Shown: positions 18,375-27,285 of the stretch, piece after piece
Layout of the letters: each line of letters opens with the position of its first letter
Position numbering within the stretch: the first letter of the stretch is position 1
Source: Noviherbaspirillum humi
Lineage (GTDB): Bacteria; Pseudomonadota; Gammaproteobacteria; Burkholderiales; Burkholderiaceae_D
Direction of reading: 5' to 3'
Length of the DNA: 64,000 nucleotides
Assembly (NCBI RefSeq): GCF_900188095.1
Contig: NZ_FZOT01000002.1
Location: forward strand, 1-64,000
Made by a program: the position numbers and the translations under genes
The notes under the pieces: model-generated
The model's database searches: none
What the model saw: only the letters and a program-made list of their open reading frames with translations
What the model was told of the DNA's origin: nothing

Positions 18375-19400
18375 TCAGGGAAATGGTTGCTCGGTCGTCG
18401 CTTCGTTGCGGACCGGGGCCTTGTCCCTGGTCCGCAGCCCCAGCCAGCCCTTCAGCCGCTGCGCCAGTGAACCGGCCGGCGCCAGCACGGGGCTCGGCTC
18501 GGCGACCGCCTCCGCCGGCTCCCGCAATGCCTTCTGCAGGGCGAAGACGCTTTGCGGGCGCTGCTGCGGATCGACATGCAGGCTCCAGCGGATCACGTCC
18601 AGCAATTGTCGGGAATACAGCGGCTCCAGACGGCGCAACTGCTCGTCGAGACGGTCGTTGTTCTTGCGCTGGTCCACCGGCTGCGGCGGTGTGCCGGTCA
18701 TGCAGGCATACATGGAAGCGCCGATGCTGTAGATGTCGGTCCAGGGACCGAGGTTGCCATCACGCATATGCAGCTCACCAGGGGCGAATCCCGGCGTGTA
18801 CATCGGGGACAATCTGGGCGTATCGGTCGTCAGCGTCTGTCGGGCAGCGCCGAAATCGAGGAGGATGGGCGTGCCATCCATACGCAGGTAGATGTTCGCC
18901 GGCTTCAAATCCAGGTGCAGCAGTTTGCTGGCATGCACTTCACGCAGGCCGTTCATGACCTGGTTGAACATCTTGCGAATGAAGCGCTCGGAAACGAGCA
19001 GCTTTTCCCCCTTGTCGCGGCGGCGCAGGATGTGTTCCTGAAGCGAGCGGCCCGACTCGTAAGCCATCACCATGTAGACGGTGTCGTTGGCGCGGAAGAA
19101 ATTGACCACGCTGACCACGTTCGGATGGGATATCCGGGCCAGCGCTCGGCCCTCTTCGAAGAAGCATTTCAGCCCCATGCGGAAGACAGGAAGGTTTTCG
19201 GCCGAGATGGCCGGCACCAGTTCCCCGGGCTCGCGCAAAGCCAGCGAACTCGGCAGGTACTCCTTGATGGCGACGGCATTGCCGTCTTCATCGTGGGCGA
19301 GATAGACGATACTGAACCCGCCGGACGCAATCTTCTTTACAATGCGATATCCGGCAATTTCAAGTCCGTCAGGCAATGGGGCATTGTTTTGAACGGCCAT
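18375..19400 (-). CDS. Hanks-type serine/threonine protein kinase
   Basis: 341 residues from the ATG at 19400; an upstream ATG at 19454 would add 18 residues and neither has a good ribosome-binding site. The kinase core is complete: glycine loop ASGGFSIVY (25-33), VAIK with Lys46, HLDLKPAN near 163 and LLDFGAARQ near 182. After about residue 285 comes a short basic tail ending at 341 with no membrane helix or PASTA domain, so it is a soluble kinase. It pairs with the PP2C phosphatase downstream and is divergent from yicC. The kinase-PP2C-rph-rdgB-hemW order suggests a housekeeping or cell-cycle link. Confidence 0.93.
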   Translation of the reverse strand: MAVQNNAPLPDGLEIAGYRIVKKIASGGFSIVYLAHDEDGNAVAIKEYLPSSLALREPGELVPAISAENLPVFRMGLKCFFEEGRALARISHPNVVSVVNFFRANDTVYMVMAYESGRSLQEHILRRRDKGEKLLVSERFIRKMFNQVMNGLREVHASKLLHLDLKPANIYLRMDGTPILLDFGAARQTLTTDTPRLSPMYTPGFAPGELHMRDGNLGPWTDIYSIGASMYACMTGTPPQPVDQRKNNDRLDEQLRRLEPLYSRQLLDVIRWSLHVDPQQRPQSVFALQKALREPAEAVAEPSPVLAPAGSLAQRLKGWLGLRTRDKAPVRNEATTEQPFP

Positions 19401-19531
19401 GACTGAAGTGATGATTTTCGAGTTCCCAATTAGCGAAACGACCAGCATCTGCAAGGCAATCCACGCTTAAAGGGTTCTGAAGATTGTGTGGATAAATCCC
19501 TGTTTTGTAAAGAAGAAATAAAGGACCTAAT

Positions 19532-20443
19532 TTGACTATCAGTAGCATGACCGGTTATGCCGTCACTTCCCGTGACGGACCGGCCGGCACCGTGACCATC
19601 GAGATCAAGAGCGTGAATTCCCGCTTCCTCGATCTCCAATTCCGCATCAATGACGATTTGCGCAGCTTCGAGCCGGTGTTGCGGGAAGCGCTCATGGCAC
19701 GCCTCAACCGCGGCAAGGTGGAATGCCGCCTGAGTTTTGGCCGCGCCGCGGCAGCGGCAGGTTCGCAGTCGCTCAATGGCGGGCTGCTGGAGTCGCTGGC
19801 CGCCATGCAGCAGGAAGTGCGGCAGCGCCTGCCGGAGGCCGCCCCACTGACGGTGGCCGAGGTCCTGCGCTGGCCGGGCATTATCGAAGATGCCAACGCC
19901 GGCCAGGACTCGCTGCAGGGAGATGTCGCTGCGGCCATGCAGGAAGCGCTCGAAGCCTTCCTCGAAAGCCGCCGGCGCGAAGGCGCCGCCATGCAGGCAA
20001 TGCTGCTGTCGCGGGTGGATGAACTGGAAGCCATTGTCGCCCGCATCACGCCGCTGGTGCCGCAGGCGATCACCCAGTTCCAGCAGCGTGCCATCGACCG
20101 CCTGGAAGAAGCTTTGACCCTGGCGGCCCAGGCCAGCGGTGGCGCCACCCCCATCTCGCGCGACGATGCGATGGAAAGAATCCGCCAGGAAGTGACGATG
20201 TACGGCATCCGCATCGATCTGGCGGAGGAATTGTCCAGGCTGTCGGCGCACCTGGCCGAGACCCGCGCCATCCTGAAGAAAGGCGGCCAGGTCGGCAAGC
20301 GCCTCGATTTCATGATGCAGGAACTCAATCGCGAGGCCAACACTGTCGGCTCCAAGGCGGCGCTGAAGGAACTGTCCGATGCCTCCATGGCCATGAAGCT
20401 GCTGATCGAACAGATGCGCGAACAGGTGCAGAACCTCGAATGA
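19532..20443 (+). CDS. YicC/YloC-family endoribonuclease
   Basis: 303 residues. The start is read as TTG at 19532 because AAGGA lies six bases upstream and because the product then begins [10 protein letters not shown], matching the family's short lead before SMTGYA; the ATG at 19547 would remove it. The N-terminal YicC domain (about 1-160) and the C-terminal DUF1732 domain (about 215-303, ending [16 protein letters not shown]) are both complete. YicC proteins are endoribonucleases linked to RNA turnover in E. coli. It heads the conserved yicC-gmk-rpoZ-spoT order. Confidence 0.93.
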   Translation: MTISSMTGYAVTSRDGPAGTVTIEIKSVNSRFLDLQFRINDDLRSFEPVLREALMARLNRGKVECRLSFGRAAAAAGSQSLNGGLLESLAAMQQEVRQRLPEAAPLTVAEVLRWPGIIEDANAGQDSLQGDVAAAMQEALEAFLESRRREGAAMQAMLLSRVDELEAIVARITPLVPQAITQFQQRAIDRLEEALTLAAQASGGATPISRDDAMERIRQEVTMYGIRIDLAEELSRLSAHLAETRAILKKGGQVGKRLDFMMQELNREANTVGSKAALKELSDASMAMKLLIEQMREQVQNLE

Positions 20444-20501
20444 GCCTGCCCTTTTTCAGAACCGCCTGTTCCCGCATAACCGTATGACCGGAGTCTCATC
20501 C

Positions 20502-21155
20502 ATGTCGCTTTCCGATCCAGCCACCCCCGTTTCCGGCAGCCTGTTCATGGTGGTCGCCCCCTCGGGCGCCGGCAAATCCACCCTCGTCAATGCCCTGCTC
20601 GCCCAGGAACCGGCGATCAAGCTGTCGATTTCCTATACCACCCGGCCGCCGCGTCCGGCGGAGCAGCATGGCCGGGAATACTATTTCACCACCGTCGATG
20701 ATTTCCTCGCCCGCCGCGAAGCCGGGGAATTTCTGGAGTCGGCGGAAGTCCATGGCAATTACTATGGCACATCACGCCTGCTGATCGCCGAGCAGATGAA
20801 GGCCGGGACCGATGTGCTGCTGGAAATCGACTGGCAGGGTGCGCAGCAGGTGCGCAAGCAGTTTCCGCATGCGGTCGGCATCTTCATCCTGCCGCCGTCG
20901 ATCGCGGTGCTGGAGGAGCGCCTGAAGAAGCGCGGGCAGGACGAGCCGCACATCATCACGCGCCGGCTGCTGGCCGCCGGCGGCGAGATCGCACACGCGC
21001 CCGAGTTCGAATATGTTATTATTAATCAAGAGTTTGCAACCGCTTTGTCAGAGTTGACCGCAGTTGTCAAAGCGACCCGATGCCGGTTTGCCCAGCAAGC
21101 CGCGCGCAACGCTTCCTTGTTCGCCCAGCTGGGCATACACGGCACGCTGAACTGA
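20502..21155 (+). CDS. gmk: Guanylate kinase
   Basis: 217 residues. Walker A is APSGAGKST, followed by the GMP-binding [17 protein letters not shown] segment and the lid with RLKKRGQDE. It phosphorylates GMP to GDP, feeding both GTP and ppGpp synthesis. The start at 20502 has GGAG eight bases upstream; an ATG at 20484 in the same frame has none. It lies between yicC and rpoZ on the same strand, 58 bases after yicC and 32 before rpoZ. Confidence 0.97.
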   Translation: MSLSDPATPVSGSLFMVVAPSGAGKSTLVNALLAQEPAIKLSISYTTRPPRPAEQHGREYYFTTVDDFLARREAGEFLESAEVHGNYYGTSRLLIAEQMKAGTDVLLEIDWQGAQQVRKQFPHAVGIFILPPSIAVLEERLKKRGQDEPHIITRRLLAAGGEIAHAPEFEYVIINQEFATALSELTAVVKATRCRFAQQAARNASLFAQLGIHGTLN

Positions 21156-21187
21156 TTCGCTATTCCATCGAATTTTTAGGAGTGAAA

Positions 21188-21391
21188 ATGGCCCGTATCA
21201 CCGTAGAAGACTGCCTCGACCAAATCCCCAACCGCTTCCAGCTCTGCCTCGCCGCGACCTATCGCGCCCGCCAGCTGCTGCAGGGACATACCCCGAAGGT
21301 GGACGCCAAGGACAAGCCGACCGTGCTGGCATTGCGTGAAATCGCCGGCGGGTTGGTCGGCATCGAAATGCTGAAAAAAGTCCCGAGCTGA
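21188..21391 (+). CDS. rpoZ: RNA polymerase omega subunit
   Basis: 67 residues opening [19 protein letters not shown] with the omega core [11 protein letters not shown] and [11 protein letters not shown]. Omega aids assembly of the beta-prime subunit and contributes to the ppGpp binding site, which fits its position before the ppGpp synthetase/hydrolase gene. AGGAG lies seven bases before the ATG. It is shorter than the 91-residue E. coli protein, as is usual in Burkholderiales. Confidence 0.97.
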   Translation: MARITVEDCLDQIPNRFQLCLAATYRARQLLQGHTPKVDAKDKPTVLALREIAGGLVGIEMLKKVPS

Positions 21392-21427
21392 TCCCACGCC
21401 TTCCCATGGCGCTGGTATGCTTTGCCC

Positions 21428-23689
21428 ATGAACCTGATTCCTGCAGATTCAACTGTACCAGTTGCCCAGTCTAATCGGGCGGCGTCAGACCGCCCGACTC
21501 ACCGCCCCAGCGAAGCACAGAAGACCGAAGCCCCTGCGGCCGGCGTCGCCTCGCTGTCCGATCTCTACACCAAGCTCGCCGACTACCTCACGCCTTCCGA
21601 ACTGAAGAAGGTCAAGGAAGCCTATCGGTTTTCCGACGAGATGCATCTCGGACAGATGCGCAAGTCGGGCGAGCCGTACATCTCCCATCCGATCGCCGTC
21701 GCCGAGATCTGCGCCGACTGGAAGCTCGACGCCCAGGCCATCATGGCCGCCCTGCTGCACGACGTGATGGAAGACCAGGACGTCAAGAAGGATGAGCTGA
21801 TCGAGCGCTTCGGCGCGCCGGTGGCGACCCTGGTGGACGGTTTGTCCAAGCTGGACAAGATCGAGTTCCAGAGCCAGATCGAGGTCCAGGCGGAAAACTT
21901 CCGCAAGATGCTGCTTGCCATGGCCCGCGACGTGCGGGTGATCCTGGTGAAGCTCGCCGACCGGCTGCACAACATGCGCACGCTCGGCGTCATGTCGCCG
22001 GAGAAGAAGCGGCGCATCGCCCGGGAAACCATGGAAGTGTATGTGCCGATTGCCCATCGCCTCGGCCTGAACAACATCTACCGCGAGCTGCAGGACCTGT
22101 CCTTCGCCCATCTCTATCCGCTGCGCTACCGCACGCTGACCAAGGCGGTGAAGGCGGCGCGGGGCAACCGGCGCGAGGTAGTCAGCAAGATCCTCGAGTC
22201 GGTCAAGACGACGCTCACCGGCCACCACATCAATGCCCAGGTCCATGGGCGGGAAAAGACCCTGTTCGGCATCTACCGCAAGATGCGCAACAAGCGCCTC
22301 TCCTTTTCCCAGGTGCTGGACGTCTACGGCTTTCGCATCATCGTCGACGACTTCGCCAGCTGCTATGTCGCCTTGGGCACCCTGCATGCGCTGTACAAGC
22401 CGATGCCGGGCAAATTCAAGGACTACATCGCCATCCCCAAGCTCAACGGCTACCAGTCGCTGCACACCACCTTGATCGGTCCCTACGGCACGCCGGTCGA
22501 ATTTCAGATTCGCACGCCGGAGATGAACCGGGTGGCCGAATCCGGCGTGGCAGCGCACTGGCTGTACAAGAACCAGGATGCGAGCCTGACCGATCTGCAG
22601 CAGCGCACCCACGCCTGGCTTCAATCCCTGCTCGACATCCAGAAGCAGACCGGCGATTCCGCCGAGTTTCTGGAACATGTGAAGGTCGATCTTTTCCCCG
22701 ACTCGGTCTACGTGTTCACGCCGAAGAGCACCATCATTGCCCTGCCCCGCGGCGCCACGGTGCTGGACTTCGCCTACAGCATCCACACCGACATCGGCGA
22801 CCACGCCATCGCTGCCAAGGTCAACCATGAGCAGGCGGCGCTGCGCACTGAGCTGCGCAATGGCGACATCGTGGAAATCATCACAGCCTCCTCGTCCCGG
22901 CCGAGCCCGAACTGGCTGACGTTCGTCCGCACCGGCAAGGCGCGCTCCGCCATCCGCCATTACCTGCGCACGGTCAACCTGTCGGAATCCACCGCGCTCG
23001 GCAAGCGCCTGCTGGCCCAGGCGCTCACCGCCATCAACATGAGCCCGGCGCTGCCAACCGAGATGGAAGAAAAGCTGCTCAATGAATCCAGCGCCAAGTC
23101 GCTGGACGACCTGTATGCCGACATCGGCGTCGGTAAGCGCATGGCGACACTGGTGGCGCGGCACATCCGCAACCTGATCGAGAATGAAACTGTGCAAGCC
23201 CTGCCCGCTCCGGCGGACAGCGCCGCGACAGGCAAGCTCGATCCGGTCATCATCACCGGCACCGAGGGCGTTTCGGTCCAGCTCGCGGGGTGCTGCCATC
23301 CCATTCCCGGCGACGGCATCATCGGCCAGCTGCGTCGCGACCAGGGCCTGACGGTCCATACCACCGATTGCGAACCAGCCAAGCGCAGTCGCGCCAAGGA
23401 GCCGGACCGCTGGATCGAGCTGGCCTGGGGCAATGACCTGACGCGCCGCTTCGAATGCCGCATCAAGGTGCTGGTGCAGAACGAAAAAGGCGTGCTGGCC
23501 CGGGTTGCCGCCGAGATTGGCGAATCCGACGCCAACATCACCCATGTCGGCATGGACGATGACCGCGACCATGACATGACCCAGCTCCGCTTCACCGTGC
23601 AAGTGGAAGACCGGGTGCATCTGGCGCGATTGATGCGCAATGTCCGCCGTGTGCCCCGGGTGGCGCGCATCCTGCGCGAACGCGCCTGA
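21428..23689 (+). CDS. spoT: Bifunctional (p)ppGpp synthetase/hydrolase
   Basis: 753 residues in the Rel/SpoT layout. The hydrolase HD domain is intact (HDVMEDQD near 112-118, LADRLHNMRT near 185). The synthetase domain has GREKTLFGIYRKM near 275 and YGFRIIVDD, plus YQSLHTT. A TGS domain follows near 420-480 and a C-terminal ACT domain ends the protein. An intact HD motif indicates a SpoT-type enzyme able both to make and destroy (p)ppGpp. The start at 21428 has a weak ribosome-binding site; a TTG six bases upstream is the alternative. A terminator follows. Confidence 0.96.
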   Translation: MNLIPADSTVPVAQSNRAASDRPTHRPSEAQKTEAPAAGVASLSDLYTKLADYLTPSELKKVKEAYRFSDEMHLGQMRKSGEPYISHPIAVAEICADWKLDAQAIMAALLHDVMEDQDVKKDELIERFGAPVATLVDGLSKLDKIEFQSQIEVQAENFRKMLLAMARDVRVILVKLADRLHNMRTLGVMSPEKKRRIARETMEVYVPIAHRLGLNNIYRELQDLSFAHLYPLRYRTLTKAVKAARGNRREVVSKILESVKTTLTGHHINAQVHGREKTLFGIYRKMRNKRLSFSQVLDVYGFRIIVDDFASCYVALGTLHALYKPMPGKFKDYIAIPKLNGYQSLHTTLIGPYGTPVEFQIRTPEMNRVAESGVAAHWLYKNQDASLTDLQQRTHAWLQSLLDIQKQTGDSAEFLEHVKVDLFPDSVYVFTPKSTIIALPRGATVLDFAYSIHTDIGDHAIAAKVNHEQAALRTELRNGDIVEIITASSSRPSPNWLTFVRTGKARSAIRHYLRTVNLSESTALGKRLLAQALTAINMSPALPTEMEEKLLNESSAKSLDDLYADIGVGKRMATLVARHIRNLIENETVQALPAPADSAATGKLDPVIITGTEGVSVQLAGCCHPIPGDGIIGQLRRDQGLTVHTTDCEPAKRSRAKEPDRWIELAWGNDLTRRFECRIKVLVQNEKGVLARVAAEIGESDANITHVGMDDDRDHDMTQLRFTVQVEDRVHLARLMRNVRRVPRVARILRERA

Positions 23690-23692
23690 CTG

Positions 23693-23717
23693 AAGCCGGC
23701 CTTGCGCCGGCTTTTCC
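23693..23717 (+). terminator. Rho-independent terminator after spoT
   Basis: AAGCCGGC (23693-23700) and GCCGGCTT (23706-23713) form a perfect 8-bp stem with loop CTTGC, followed by TT CC. It starts four bases past the stop codon of spoT and should end the yicC-gmk-rpoZ-spoT transcript. Confidence 0.8.
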
Positions 23718-23772
23718 ATCACGCCGATTGCCGTCCGGCTTGAGCCATGCATGAACGCGCATGGCTCGACGC

Positions 23773-25128
23773 CTATTTCTCGTGCATATGCATCTGCTTG
23801 TGCATGCGGCGCAATCCCAGCCACACTCCTACCGCCACCACCGGCACCAGCAGGCCGGTGAGCATGTCGGCATTGATCGGCAGGCCGGCCGCCTTGGCTG
23901 CCTTGCCGGCGTAGCCGAACAGGCCGATCATGTAATAGGAAATCGCCGCCACCGACAGTCCTTCCACCGCCTGCTGCAGCCGCAGCTGCTGGGCCGCGCG
24001 AGCGTTCATCGATTGCAGGATGCGGCGGTTCTGCTGTTCCTGCACGATGCCGACGCGGGTGCGCAGCAGGTCGTTGGTATGGGCGATGCGTGCCGCCATG
24101 GTTTCCTGCCGCCGGGCCACGGCCGCGCAGGTGCTCTGGGCGGGCGTCAGACGCCGCTCCATGAATTCGCCGATGGTCGGATAGCCTGCGATGCGCTGTT
24201 CGCGCAATTCCTCGATGCGCGCATGCACCAGGCGGAAATACGCCTGCGAGGCCGAGAAGCGATAGCCGTTCTCCACCGACATCTTTTCCAGCCGCGCCGC
24301 CAGGCCGGTAATGTTGGTCAGCAGCGCGCTCTCGCCGTCGGCATCCTCTTCGCTGCGCTCCGCCACGTCACCATGCCGGGCGTCCGTCATCTGCGCCGTC
24401 AGGGTCGCGAGTTCCGCCTCGATCTGGTTCAGCACAGGCAGCGCAGCCTGGGCCTTGGGCAGGCCGAGCATCGCCATCATGCGATAGGTTTCGATCTCCA
24501 GCAGCCGCTGCGCCAGCCGGCCATGCTGCTGCTCCGACAAGCCATGATCCCGCACCACGAAGCGGGTGAAGCCATCGGACTGGATCTGGAAATCGGTCCA
24601 GACCTCCCCTTCCCCGAGTACGCGGCTGCCGACCCACAAGCCGCCTTCGAACATGCGCGGCAGGCGCTGCACGAACTCCGGCACCGCCTCGCGCGAGCGC
24701 TCCATCAGCACATGCGCGGCCACCATGATCTTTCCTTCCAGGCCGAGCAGCCAGCGCTGCGGCACGTTGGACAGCGGCATGGCGCTGAACGGGTCCTGCG
24801 CACCGCCGCCCTCCTCGCCGCGCTGGGCGAAGGTATAGGTGGCGAACTCGGTATGGCTTTCCCACTTCAGCCGGAAGCGGCCGAAGTCGTGGAAGAAGTA
24901 CTTGGCGTCGGTGCCGGGCGCGGCAACCCCGAAATGCGCGCACAGATCCGCCAGCAGCCGGTGCTGGATGGCGGCATTGCTTTCACCGGAAACAACCGCA
25001 TCGCCGGCATACACTGCCAGGTGGCTGATGTTCTCCGGAACGTCGAGTCGCAGATAAGGGCGCGAATGCACTTCGGCGGCAAGGGGCACCCGCAGCGGGT
25101 GGTTGAAGCTTGAATAGGCGATGGACAT
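23773..25128 (-). CDS. DUF3422 family protein, two C-terminal membrane helices
   Basis: 451 residues. The family hallmark NHPLRVPLAAEVHSRPYL is at the N-terminus. The middle is soluble and helical, with a coiled-coil-like stretch near 350-400. Two membrane helices follow near the C-terminus (AISYYMIGLFGYAGKAAKAA and TGLLVPVVAVGVWLGL), ending in a short His/Met-rich tail. Function is not known; the tail-anchored plan suggests an inner-membrane protein with a large cytoplasmic domain. The start at 25128 matches family N-termini but has no clear ribosome-binding site. It is convergent with spoT and downstream of greB on the same strand. Confidence 0.85.
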   Translation of the reverse strand: MSIAYSSFNHPLRVPLAAEVHSRPYLRLDVPENISHLAVYAGDAVVSGESNAAIQHRLLADLCAHFGVAAPGTDAKYFFHDFGRFRLKWESHTEFATYTFAQRGEEGGGAQDPFSAMPLSNVPQRWLLGLEGKIMVAAHVLMERSREAVPEFVQRLPRMFEGGLWVGSRVLGEGEVWTDFQIQSDGFTRFVVRDHGLSEQQHGRLAQRLLEIETYRMMAMLGLPKAQAALPVLNQIEAELATLTAQMTDARHGDVAERSEEDADGESALLTNITGLAARLEKMSVENGYRFSASQAYFRLVHARIEELREQRIAGYPTIGEFMERRLTPAQSTCAAVARRQETMAARIAHTNDLLRTRVGIVQEQQNRRILQSMNARAAQQLRLQQAVEGLSVAAISYYMIGLFGYAGKAAKAAGLPINADMLTGLLVPVVAVGVWLGLRRMHKQMHMHEK

Positions 25129-25239
25129 GACGGGTCTGCTGAGTTTTTGAATTCGTTTTTTCTCCTGCAGCGGGACTCCTCTTCCCGCCGCAGGCACAAG
25201 ACCATTTCGATGCGGACCTGCATGCGCAGATCGAGCCGA

Positions 25240-25794
25240 TCAGGGTGCGGGATAGCTCACTTTCAGGATGGTCAGTTCATCGACGCCGGACGGCGTTCTG
25301 AGCGTGACGGTGTCGCCCTCCCGTGCCTTGGTCAGTGCCCGGGCCACCGGCGCGATCCAGCTGATCTTGCCGTTGAGCGGATCGAGCTCGTCGATGCCGA
25401 CGATGGTGATCTCGTGCTCTTCGCCTGCGCTATTTTCATAAGCCACGGTAGCGCCGAAAAACACTTGGTCGCTGCCATGGTGCACGCTGGGGTCGACCAC
25501 TTCCGCCAGGTCGAGGCGCTTGGTAAGAAAGCGGATGCGGCGGTCGATTTCCCGCAAACGGCGCTTGCCATAGATGTAGTCGCCGTTCTCCGAGCGGTCG
25601 CCGTTGGAGGCGGCCCAGGACACGATGCGCACCACTTCCGGGCGTTCGACGTCGATCAGGTGCAGCAGCTCATCCTTGAGGCGCTGGTGACCCTGGGGCG
25701 TGATGTAATTCTTGGACCCGGCCGGAATCTGGATCGCGGGCGACTCGAGATCGTCATCGTCGCCGTCGCCCTCTTTGACGAATGCTTTGTTCAT
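25240..25794 (-). CDS. greB: Transcription elongation factor GreB
   Basis: 184 residues. An N-terminal coiled-coil domain (YITPQGHQRLKDELLHLI, then GDRSENGDYIYGKRRLREID) carries the acidic tip that triggers RNA polymerase cleavage. A C-terminal FKBP-like domain follows, with VVDPSVHHGSDQVFFGATV, the GreB rather than GreA type. It rescues backtracked polymerase. The first 25 residues are an extra acidic lead (GDGDDDDLES) compared with E. coli GreB. In many Burkholderiales greB follows spoT; here DUF3422 intervenes on the opposite strand from spoT. Confidence 0.95.
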   Translation of the reverse strand: MNKAFVKEGDGDDDDLESPAIQIPAGSKNYITPQGHQRLKDELLHLIDVERPEVVRIVSWAASNGDRSENGDYIYGKRRLREIDRRIRFLTKRLDLAEVVDPSVHHGSDQVFFGATVAYENSAGEEHEITIVGIDELDPLNGKISWIAPVARALTKAREGDTVTLRTPSGVDELTILKVSYPAP

Positions 25795-25821
25795 AGTCCG
25801 CTATTGTAATCACGAAACTCA

Positions 25822-27132
25822 CTAAACTTCGCCGGTCGCCGGCTCCGCCATCGAACAGCCGCTGATGCGGTCGCTCCAGTCGAAGGCATGCAATTGGAGC
25901 AGACGGAAATCATCCAGCGACAGGCCCAGCTTGTGCAGCAGCGGCAGGGCTTCGCATGCCGCCGCCTCGTCGCGCTCGATCAGCTCCGCCAGCAGCAGCA
26001 TGTCGCCGTACCTGCCTTCGCGCCGCAGCAGCGCGCCGGCGATCTCGGCGCTGACCGACATGCGCTCGACGATGGCTTCCATGGGCAGACTGAACAGCAC
26101 ATCCATCAGCGACATGATGCCGACGGTGAAGGCGGTATCGGCCACTGGAGCATTCGCCGGATCGGCGCGCGCTGCGATCAGTTCGAGCAGGCGGCCACGC
26201 GTCGTCGCGAGATTGAGCAGCGGCGACGGTCCGCCGGCGCTGCTGGCCTCCGCATACAGCAGGATCTGCAGCCACCTGCCGAGTTGGCCGGGCGAGATGC
26301 GGCGCAGCGCCTGCCCGAGCGAACGAATGCGCCGCCGTTCGTGATCCGACGCGCTGTTGAGCAGGCGCATGAGCATCAGGCCCATGGAGGCATCCTGCTT
26401 GATGGTGCGCTCGATCTCATCCATCGAGGCGCCGGCGGCAATCTGCTGCATCAGCTGCATGATGGTCATCTGCGACGGGCTGAGGCGCTTGCCGGTCAGC
26501 ACCAGCGGCCGCGCAAAGTAGTAGCCCTGGAAGTAGTCGCAGCCGAGTTCCAGGCAGCGCTCGAATTGCTCCATGGACTCCACCTTTTCCGCCAGCAGCT
26601 TCTTGCCTTCCTGCTTGAAGCGGCGGCTGAGCGCCGCCACCTGCTCCATGTCGGCGCCGCCGAGATCGAGCTTGATGATGTCAGCCAGGGGTAGCAGGCG
26701 CTGCACATCGGCCGAGGCGGCGATCACGTCGTCGAGGGCGATGGTATAGCCTTCCTTCCGAAGAGCGTCGACGCGCGCCAGCACGGCGTCGGTGGCCTTC
26801 ACCGTCTCTAGGATTTCGAGCACCACTCGCTGCCTCGGCAGCAGCCGGATGGCGTCGCTCATCAGCATCGCTGCGTCGACGTTGAGAAAGGCCACCGATC
26901 CTCCGAGGACGTTTTCGATGCCGAGTTCGGCCGCATGGGTGATCACCGCAGCAGTGGCGGAAAGATGGTCGACCACGTTCGCCGGCCCTTCGGCGGCGGC
27001 GCGGAACAGCAGCTCATAGGCGGCCAGGGTCTGGTCACGGTTCAGGATCGGCTGCCGCGCGAGAAAGAATTCCCGCAGGCGCGGCGCCGGCGCAATCGGT
27101 TTTTCCAGCGTTTTCCGGATCAGGTCATCCAT
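25822..27132 (-). CDS. EAL-HDOD domain protein (YuxH/CdgJ type)
   Basis: 436 residues. The N-terminal EAL-like domain opens ARQPILNRDQTLAAYELLFR; the true EAL tripeptide and several catalytic acidic residues are replaced, so cyclic-di-GMP hydrolysis is unlikely. A HDOD domain occupies about 220-400. Such proteins signal in motility and biofilm control in Vibrio and others, probably as protein-interaction or c-di-GMP-sensing modules. It is on the same strand as greB, whose start is 27 bases past this gene's stop, so greB may be cotranscribed with it. Partner unknown. Confidence 0.85.
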   Translation of the reverse strand: MDDLIRKTLEKPIAPAPRLREFFLARQPILNRDQTLAAYELLFRAAAEGPANVVDHLSATAAVITHAAELGIENVLGGSVAFLNVDAAMLMSDAIRLLPRQRVVLEILETVKATDAVLARVDALRKEGYTIALDDVIAASADVQRLLPLADIIKLDLGGADMEQVAALSRRFKQEGKKLLAEKVESMEQFERCLELGCDYFQGYYFARPLVLTGKRLSPSQMTIMQLMQQIAAGASMDEIERTIKQDASMGLMLMRLLNSASDHERRRIRSLGQALRRISPGQLGRWLQILLYAEASSAGGPSPLLNLATTRGRLLELIAARADPANAPVADTAFTVGIMSLMDVLFSLPMEAIVERMSVSAEIAGALLRREGRYGDMLLLAELIERDEAAACEALPLLHKLGLSLDDFRLLQLHAFDWSDRISGCSMAEPATGEV

Positions 27133-27285
27133 GAAAGCAGCGTCAGGAGGAGGAATCAGATGGGCCTAGCATAGCCCGCTTGGCAGGAGCGATATGGCGC
27201 TCCCTCATGAGAATCACTAGCAAGACACATGCCGATCCTCGCCGGAATTTTTCTTCCTGACAGACGCTTCCTGACAGACGTCGTA

